Source of the DNA: Zygnema circumcarinatum | Lineage: Eukaryota; Streptophyta; Zygnematophyceae; Zygnematales; Zygnemataceae | DNA length: 64,000 nucleotides | NCBI GenBank assembly: GCA_037447605.1 | Contig: CM074804.1 | Coordinates: 2,224,960-2,288,959, forward strand | Direction of reading: 5' to 3' | Shown: positions 57,090 through 64,000 of the stretch, one piece after another | How positions within the stretch are numbered: position 1 is the stretch's first letter | How the letters are laid out: each line of letters begins with the position of its first letter | The notes under the pieces: model-generated | The model's database searches: none | What the model was told of the DNA's origin: nothing | Seen by the model: only the letters and a program-made list of their open reading frames with translations | Position numbers and translations under genes: made by a program

Positions 57090-57305
57090 TATTATTAAGG
57101 AGTTTTAGAGCCGAGAGCTTTCTCTTATCCTTTTCTCTCTGTTATTTCCGCTGTGCATATTCTGAGAGGTTCACTCTGTGAGTAAAATGGGCTATGAGTG
57201 AATGTGAGAGTTTGGGAAATGTCATCATCGATTGGAACGCGAACTCCGATGGAAGGTGATGCGAGTGGAGAAGCCGGCAGCAGTGGAGGAGTCCCTCCAC
57301 CAACA
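57090..57305 (+). repeat. Copia B 3' LTR, right part
   Basis: Continues the LTR cut at 40441, from after AAGAT to CCACCAACA, and is followed by the GTGAA duplication. Confidence 0.8.
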
Positions 57306-57310
57306 GTGAA

Positions 57311-60300
57311 GACGGTGGTAGCGTGAGGGGGAGGGAAGGTGAGGTTGGAGAGGAGGGATCGGAGCCAAACAGCCTCTTTGGCAGCAGTGGAGGCGGCCAT
57401 ATACTCTGCTTCAGTGGAGGATGTGGCCACTGTAGGCTGCTTCCGAGAGGACCATGAAATAAGGCCACTGCCCAAAGAAAAACACGAGCATTAACAACCG
57501 ACGCCTTATGTCGATCAGCTGCCCATCAAGTCAGATAGCCCAACGAGGGTGGGGGAGCCAGAGGAAAAGGTAAGGCTCAGGGCCTTGGTGCCCTGAAGGT
57601 AACGAAGGACACGCTTGGCAGCGCTGAAGTGAGCAGAAGAGGGGCGGTGAAGGTATTGGCTGAGCTGCCCGACGGCGGCAGCTAGGTCGGGCCGAGTACA
57701 CAACATTGCATACATAAGGGATCCCAAGATGGATCGGTAAGTGGCATGCTCCGTGGGGTCGGGGGAGCCAGCCACAAGGGAGGTAAGGTGAATGTGGGCG
57801 TCCAGGGGGGTGGAGATGGGGTTGCAAGCGGCCATCCCAAAACGGTCAAGGAGATCGGAAACATACTTTTCCTGACTGAGGTGAAGGGTCCGAGCAACCC
57901 GCATCTCAATGACGGAATCCCAGACAACACCATTGCAGTTCGGGCCAGGTCCCACATTATGTCAAAAATGGTCGCTGGCGAGCCGCTTGACATCCCAAAT
58001 GGGGTGCTGAGGACCACAGATAATGAGGTCATCAACGAAATCCGCAAGGATGCAGGAGGGTCCGGACCGCGGCCAATGGAAGATAGATGCTTCCAAATCG
58101 GCGGCCGATGCGAGTGAATACCGGCAAGAAGGACAAAGATCCAAAGTGCGGTTCCGTGACGCTGGTGCTTGCCGAGGTCAGAGATGGATTTGTTGAGCGG
58201 CGAAGAGGTGTTCGGTGCCGGAGTGACATACCCGCTGGTTACGATAAAAGACGTTTTGAAGGTCCCCGTGAGGAATGCGGTTTCGACATCCATCCGTGAA
58301 TTTCCCAATCGTGGGTGGCGGAGAGAGCAAGGAGGACGCGAATGGAGGTGAATTTGGCCACCGGGGCATAAGTTTCGGTGAAGTCGATGCCTTCAAGCTG
58401 AGAGAACCCCTTGGCTACAAAACGGGCTTTATAGCGGTCAACCGAGCCGTCGGATTTTTGTTTGATTTTAAATACCCATTTAGAGCCGATGGCGCGACGA
58501 CCGGGTGGGAGGGGGACAAGGTCCCACGTGTTGTTTTTCTGAAGGGAGAGGAATTCAGCATCAGCGGCAGCTTTCCAAAGGGCTGCGTCAGGGGTGCGAA
58601 GGGCGGCAGCAAAAGTAGGGGGGGCAGACGAGGAGGTGATGAAGGCCATGGCGGAGGAAAGGAGGGCATGGGCGGCGGTGTCGATAATTTTCCACGTGGG
58701 TCGCCGATCGCGAGTGCCGTGGCGGGGGCCAGGGCCGGGGGGAACCGGAGGGGAGAGTGCCGGAGGGCGGGGTGGCGGGGAGGCCGCGACGGGTGAAGGG
58801 GGAGGGGAGTCGGGTAGGCCGGGAGAAGGCGCGAGGGGGAAAAAGGGAGGGGGGGGGAGGTCTGTAGGCGGAGGGGAGGGGTCCGCGTCCGGCTCGGGTG
58901 AGATGGAAAGCTCCCTCTGAACAGAAGAGGGAGGGTCGAGCAGAGAGGACGAGGGGCAGGGGGGGGGAGCGGGGGGAGGGGGGTCGACGGAGGGGGACGC
59001 AGGGCAACCGGGCGGGAGGAAGGGGATGTGCGACCGGGCGGACAAAGGAATGTCACGCCAACGTGATGGCCGCGGGGAGGGGAATGCTATCCAATCCGCC
59101 ACGTGAGGTGGGGGAACTGTGACGGCGAAGATCGGGCTTCTACGTGGAGGAAGCTCTGCAAGGGTGTACGCAATGCGGGTCGGTGGCTGGTAATGAAGCC
59201 GCCGACGGTGCAGAGCCTCATTAAATGCGGCGTCGCGTGAAAGTACAATTCGATTTGTCGCACAACACCAAATACGATAGGCCTTGGACGTAAGCGCGTA
59301 GCCAAGAAAAATGCCGCGTACGGCCCGCGGTCCCCATTTGCCAGACGACTGGACGAGATCTTTGTACCAGGCCTCGCAGCCAAAGATACGGAGGTGGGAG
59401 ACGAGGGGTTTGCCGCCCGCCAGCCCTCGTGAGGGGAGGCCGTGTGAGGAAGGGCGAGGTGGGGGAAAGGCTCCGGCAAGTGGCCGCGGAGATGGCTTTC
59501 CAGAAGCCATGTGGAGGTCGGCAAAATGAAGCATAGAGCGAGCCATGTCGAGAATGGTGCGGTTAAACCGCTCGGCGACTCCATTTTGCTGGGGGGTGTA
59601 GGGAGCGGTAGTCTGATGGGTGATGCCGTGAAGGCGAAGGTATTTGGAGAAGGCGGTGGACATAAACTCGCCGCCGTTATCAGTGCGAAGGGTCTTGATG
59701 CGGCGACCGAGAAGGGTCTCTGCACGGGCTTTGAACTCTTGGAAGCGGGAGAAAACGTCAGACTTGTGAGCGATGGGAAAAACATGGGAAAAATGAGTCG
59801 CTTGGTCAATGAAAGTGACAAAGTATGATGCGCCGCCGAGGCTAACATCACGCATAGGGCCACAGACATCAGAATGAATGAGTGCCAGAGGCTCAGAGAC
59901 AAGGGTGGAGCTTGAGGGAAAAGGCAATCTGGTCATTTTTCCTTGAATACAGCCTGAACAAAAGTCTAACTTTTCGGTAGAGAAAGAGTCTAAACCTAAC
60001 ACTAAGCCCTGTCCGAGAGTTCTGAGGCTACTTTCAGCAAGGTGGCCAAAGCGGAGGTGCCACCGAGCAAAGGTAAGGGGGGGGTCAGTGGTGTGAGCAT
60101 GGGCGTGCCCAAGGGAGGCTGCAAAAGATGTAAGGGAAAACAAGCGGCCGGTTTTGCGGCCGTGCCCAACTACAGCGTCTGGGGTGAAGAAAGTAACCCC
60201 GTCTGGCCTAAAAAGAGCTGAAATGCCTAAAATCAGGATGGAGGCTACTGAAAACAGATTCTTCGCGAGGCCATCCACCAGGTAGACGTCATCGATGATG

Positions 60301-60500
60301 AAGCGCTGGCCGTCAATTAGAGTGGAAACCTGGCCGACATGCGTGGCAGTCAAGAGCGGTTATCCCCTAAGAAAATGGTCATGGGGAGAGGGAGGGGAGA
60401 GAGCCGAGAGAACCAGTCACGACGAAAAGTTAGATGATGGGAGGCACCCGAGTCAATAAGCCAAGTGGAGTCAGGGAGAGAAGGGTCATACCCAAAAGGG
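57311..60500 (-). pseudogene. Copia A pol: protease, integrase, reverse transcriptase, RNase H
   Basis: On the minus strand, TWLIDSGASHHLTF at about 60.45 kb is the protease. A long frame (60353-58239) holds integrase with the HLRFGH/CSGC zinc motif, SDVCGP, LRTDNGGEFMSTAF and NGVAERFNRT (D,D,E). Then come a proline-rich linker and the RT start SKWVFKIKQKSDGSVDRYKA. A frameshift near 58.3 kb follows. FVDDLIICGP (57.99-58.04 kb) is the RT active site. YRSILGSLMYAMLCTRPDLA and STEAEYMAASTAAKEAVWLR lead to the break at 57311. This is the cleanest pol in the nest, but it is interrupted. Confidence 0.9.
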
Positions 60501-60663
60501 TCCGCGGCCAGAAAGGCGTGACCGAACTTGGGAGCACCATAGACGACACCCGGGGTGGGAGGCGGGCCGGCCGGGGGGGGGAAGCCGGGGTGAAGAGAGG
60601 GGTGTAATGGCGGGCGCGCTGGCGGACCAAGGGAGCGTAGGGAACGGAGGAGGGTTGGCTACT

Positions 60664-61520
60664 CTAGCCGACGACAAAGTTCTCAAATGGGACCGAATCG
60701 CAGGGGTTAAATCGGAGGGCTGCGCGATATTTGTACGCGCCGGGCCGGCGGAGGTACGACGGGCGCTGGGTAAAAGTCGGCGCTTCCTTTTGGCCGAGCG
60801 GACAGTTGTCCTTTACGTGAGTCTGTTCCTTGCAATACCGACAAAAGAGGGCGCCAGGAGACTTGGGCGGTGGAGGACCAGATCCGAAAAGCGCGGACGC
60901 GTGGGAGGATCTGGAGGGGGTGGAATCTTTTTCCTCCTCGTTCAAAAGAAGGTCGGTCAGATCAGCGACGGTTAGTGAGATCGAGGCAGCATCAATGGAC
61001 GAGATGAAGGACCGGAAAGAGTCGGGCAGCCCGCCTAAAAGATTACAGATGATCTCATCATCATGAACTACGCAATCAATGCTGCGAAGCCGTCTAGCAA
61101 AGGATTTGACGCGGTCAGTATATGTCAGCATGGTTTCAGAGGATTCCTTTACGCAGTTAGTGAAGGCACGCCGCAAACGGAGTTTGTGAGACCACTGGCG
61201 TCTGCATTTCATTGGTCGGCGAGTCCAAGCCGCCGTGAGCTGGTAGCCACGACGGTCCGGATGAGACTGGCGCCAATGCCGAAGTGTGATGTGAGGAACG
61301 CCTCTTTGTCGCAGGTTTTGTCCAATCGGGCGATTCTCTTCAAGGTGCCGCGTCGCTGGCCGGGCGTGGAGTGGAAGTGGCAAAGGACAGGTCTCTAGAC
61401 CAGTAACGACAGACCACAGATTCTCTTCCTCAAAAAGCTGCTGGCACTGAAACTTCCAGTCGTGCCAGTTTGTCCCATCAAATTTTTCAAGCGCATTTGA
61501 GGCATGAGTGGGCCCATAAC
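60664..61520 (-). pseudogene. Copia A gag
   Basis: The minus frame starts MSTPSFSIGYGPTHASNALE at 61545 (within the LTR edge) and includes KFDGTNWHDWKFQCQQLFEE, LLGGLPDSFRSFISSIDAAS and one zinc knuckle CRYCKEQTHVKDNC. Around residues 60-110 the sequence is out of the normal frame (compensating frameshifts), so part of gag is scrambled. Confidence 0.85.
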
Positions 61521-61522
61521 CT

Positions 61523-61837
61523 ATTGAAAAAGACGGAGTGGACATTGTACGATCAAAGTGAGGACAGAGAGAGTTGACACAAAAAGACAGATGTGTGATT
61601 AACGTGGTAAAAAGTACAATGTCCTAATCTGTTTTATATACATTGCGGCTAAAGCTACACGACAAAGGAGTGTGGAACTAGCCTGAGTAAGGGCGGCTAG
61701 GTGTAAGCACAGAGCCGCAAAAGCACAACTAAACTAACAGAGAAAGTACAAGCTAAAAGGACAGCCAGGTGAAAGTACACGTGGCTGGGAAAACGACAAA
61801 ATAGTACGACAAAACTGAGAATGTCGGATTCTCAACA
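61523..61837 (-). repeat. Copia A 5' LTR
   Basis: Pairs with 33803-34118; on the minus strand it ends CTTTTTCAATA and is followed by GGTTATGGGCCCA, where the primer-binding site is expected. Confidence 0.9.
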
Positions 61838-62706
61838 GTTCCTGCGCAGCATGGAACGCGTCCGGCGATAGAGCTGCCCGTTCCTGCGCGCGCGCCGTCG
61901 CACGCTCCGCCACAAAACGGTTCGAAACGGAACGGTTGGGGGTTCCATGGCATGCCGTGCTCGCAGCGACTGCCAGGGGACTCCCTTCCGTCCCCGGGGG
62001 CCCAAAAGGACCACCGTACGGCACGAGGGCAGGCGCCGGGCGGTCCCCCTCGGTCCCCTCGGCCCCCTCGGTCCCCTCGGCCCGAGGCCGTCCCTCGGGT
62101 CCCCCCCCGCCGATCGCCGACGGTGACGAACAGTTGCAGGGGCAGCGCGGCGCAGGCCATGGAGGGAGGGAGGCAGGCTCGCTGCAGGGCTGGGGAAGTC
62201 CGCCCCGTGGAGGTGGCTGCTGCTGCTTCCCGTCCTGTCCGCTGAGCCGACCCTTCGTCTGCAGGTCCATCGAACTCTCAGCACCATGGCGGGCGAGAGG
62301 TCATGCGGCTGCTGTTCCCTCCTCTCGCGCTTACACCACGCGGTCAAAGGGTTGACTCACTGCGAGAAGATCCTTACTCTCGACGGATCTCTGATGGCTG
62401 GAGTCTTCATAGTTCTCTCTGCAGAATATTTCCACCTCACGGTAGTGACTTCGCCCTCTTCTCGACATCCTTCATAGCTGTGACTCTACCCTGGTTGCAG
62501 CAAGGACCTTCTACTTGGCCGTTCGGAATTGGCCTTGCAGCTTCGAGGAGTAAGAATCTGTTTTATTGTACTGAAAAATAAGTTGCATATTTTTTACCCA
62601 ATTCGCTATTCATCCCTTTATATTTCTATAATTAGCTTCATTCTTTGAAGAAAAGTAACAATGGCTGCCACTGATGTCCTTTGTTTTCAGGAGACCTTTG
62701 AGGGAT
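61838..62706. other. Right half of the PKS-PKS intergenic region and 5' leader of PKS copy 2
   Basis: Begins with the GTTCCTGCGCAGCATGG motif also present left of Copia A. A GC-rich stretch at 62040-62095 has imperfect 9-bp units (CCTCGGTCC/CCTCGGCCC). A TTTTCAG acceptor at 62685-62690 just upstream of the PKS start suggests an intron in the 5' leader. Confidence 0.5.
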
Positions 62707-63941
62707 ATGAATGAATGGAGGAGCACAGGTCCAGAAGCAGCATTCAATGTGGGAGAGAGGGCGGAGGAGAACAACAGCCTTGCGCATGTATTGGGGATAG
62801 CCACAGGAAACCCGAAGCGTGTCGTGCAGCAGGAGGATTTTGCAGAGGAATTTCTTGAGACTTTGGAGGGATGTTCTCCTAGTATGAAGGAAATGGCCAA
62901 GAGAATCAGTAAGCGCAGTAAATTTTGTATTTTGAACCTCTTGTATGTTTGATACTGTGGTCGCGTTTACAATGTGGATGGATCCGGCAGCGTAGTCTGT
63001 CTTGGCCCTACTTCTTGGTTCTTTTATGGTTTACGGAGTAGGAAATATAAAATCCTACAATAACTCATATCATTGAACGATATGAACGAGAAAAGGGATG
63101 AGATGCAGTATAGCCTTGTCCTTTCGCATGTGAGTAAAGTATCAGAGTATTGTTTCCGTTTGCGGCTTTTTATGACAGTCTTGAAATTGAGGGGACTTAT
63201 TGCTGAAGGCACTTCTGCTATTTTCATCTGTTGTATTTTTTGATTTGTTTATACCTCTATATACTTTGCAGACAAGGTCTCTGGGATTCGCACACGCTAC
63301 CTTGCCTATTATTGTGACGATTACGCAAAAAACCCCAAGCTTATGACTCACGGTGCACCATCCTTGAATGATCGATTGGAGATGTTCGAAGCTGCAAGTG
63401 TGAAGCTTGGTCATGAGGTGGCAGAGAAGACCCTTGCGGATTGGGGTGGTGACAAGTCCAAAATTACACATGTCGTCACCTTTTCATGTTCAGGGATGAT
63501 CTGCCCTGGTGTGTAGATCTGAGCCCACTCCTTTGAGGTCAATGCCATTTAAGACTGACGAGTTCCTTCCATGATTCTACATTTCATATGCACTGTTCCA
63601 GTGGAAAATATTGGTTGCAGGATCCGCTCATTGGATCCGTTTATTTTGGCTGTTGGCTGGCGACATCTACTGACTTTTGAGAAAGTTCGCAGGTCTGGAT
63701 CTTCGACTCATCAAATCACTCGGTCTATCTCAGAAAACAAAGCATATGTTTGTCTCCTATATGGGCTGCCATGGTGGCCTTGTCGGCATGCGGATGGCAT
63801 CGGAGATAGCAAAGGCAGACCCTTCTCATCGTGTCCTGATTGTGTGCTTGGAGCTGAGCTCAGTGAATGCTCATGCTCCAGATCCAAGCAACCCCATGAA
63901 CAACATCATCATCAGTATTCTCTTTGGAGACGGGGCTGCAG
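62707..63941 (+). CDS. Type III polyketide synthase (chalcone synthase superfamily), copy 2, cut by the window end
   Basis: The first three exons are present: 62707-62908, 63272-63508 and 63693-63941. They give MNEWRSTGPEAAFNVGERAE, LAHVLGIATGNP, a middle exon with KVSGIRTRYLAYYCDDY, and the active-site exon with Cys in VSYMGCHGGLVGMR, ending SILFGDGAA. Exons 2 and 3 are 237 and 249 nt, exactly the lengths in copy 1, with identical phases. The N-terminal extension is about 30 residues shorter than in copy 1. The His and Asn of the triad lie beyond the window. The sequence looks functional and faces away from copy 1. Confidence 0.9.
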
Positions 63942-64000
63942 GTAGGTGACTGAATTTTTAGCAGTAATGTGTTTGGTAAGCCTTAGTTTCTTTTCAATGC
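63942..64000 (+). other. Intron of PKS copy 2 running off the window
   Basis: GTAGGTGA donor at 63942; the next exon, matching 30243-30091 of copy 1, is expected just beyond the end. Confidence 0.7.

Larger units (their letters stand above)
34357..57305 (+). mobile_element. Copia B: Ty1/copia retrotransposon inserted into Copia A RNase H
   Basis: The target duplication GTGAA is exact on both sides (34352-34356 and 57306-57310). The 5' LTR is 34357-34764 but is interrupted by Ns at 34747-34756. The LTR end CACCAACA is followed by AG and the primer-binding site TGGTATCAGAGC at 34767-34778. A purine tract at 39610-39617 precedes the 3' LTR. That LTR starts at 39619, is split by Copia C at 40441, and resumes at 57090 to end CCACCAACA at 57305. 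The internal genes (34.8-39.5 kb) are broken by many frameshifts. Confidence 0.88.
33803..61837 (-). mobile_element. Copia A: Ty1/copia retrotransposon, outermost of the nested block
   Basis: The LTRs are 33803-34118 and 61523-61837 (about 315 bp), with only three differences as I read them. The flanking 5-bp duplications are GTTCT (33798-33802) and GTTCC (61838-61842), one mismatch. Transcription runs on minus: gag near 61.5-60.7 kb, protease, integrase and reverse transcriptase down to 57.3 kb, then the rest of RNase H at 34119-34351 beyond the inserted Copia B. A purine tract (AATGAGAGGGAG) abuts the 3' LTR on the minus strand. Internal frameshifts and the insertions make it non-autonomous now. 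Confidence 0.9.

Noticed and set aside
58275-58796. Gly/Arg-rich open frame of 173 codons on +
   Set aside because: Antisense of the proline-rich linker between integrase and RT in Copia A.

Overview
The window is nuclear DNA from a streptophyte green plant, most likely a bryophyte or a streptophyte (charophyte-grade) alga. It has GT-AG introns in every gene, plant-type PMS1, chalcone-synthase-like type III polyketide synthases and an HTH/mandelonitrile-lyase-like GMC oxidoreductase. It also has a Kir-type potassium channel gene, a family that, from memory, is absent from seed plants. Exons were joined by hand from splice sites and reading frame, and the phases close for nearly all genes.

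Left part (1-32 kb), host genes: a possible terminal exon of an unidentified gene (152-305, +); a signal-peptide/coiled-coil/membrane-anchor gene of about 17 exons (942-6568, +); a Kir-like channel with an altered pore (6832-9227, -), sharing a 322-bp promoter interval with PMS1 (9550-15645, +); a gene-poor stretch to 19.8 kb; a low-molecular-weight purple acid phosphatase (19775-21765, -); a GMC oxidoreductase (23891-28102, -); and a type III PKS (29576-31467, -).

Middle (33.8-61.8 kb): one block of nested LTR retrotransposons, which I resolved by target-site duplications. Copia A (33803-61837, -) is split by Copia B (34357-57305, +). The 3' LTR of B is split by Copia C (40442-57084, -). The leader/gag of C is split by chromovirus D (Ty3/gypsy with chromodomain, 45431-56208, +). 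B also carries a 465-bp TRIM element (36841-37305). The D segment holds a run of Ns with two noisy versions of the same 3.5 kb on either side, which looks like an assembly artefact. B, C and D are full of frame breaks.

Right edge (62.7-64 kb): a second type III PKS (+), cut by the window end, with the same intron positions and phases as the first. Without the 28-kb block the two PKS genes would stand head-to-head about 3.2 kb apart, next to the GMC oxidoreductase. This is a plausible small aliphatic/phenolic-polymer gene neighbourhood.

I saw no tRNA, rRNA or CRISPR array. The strongest leads are the Kir pore with TLGGG in place of T-x-G-Y/F-G, tRNA-like A/B-box sequences inside the LTRs of the TRIM and of chromovirus D, and the transposon-split PKS pair.
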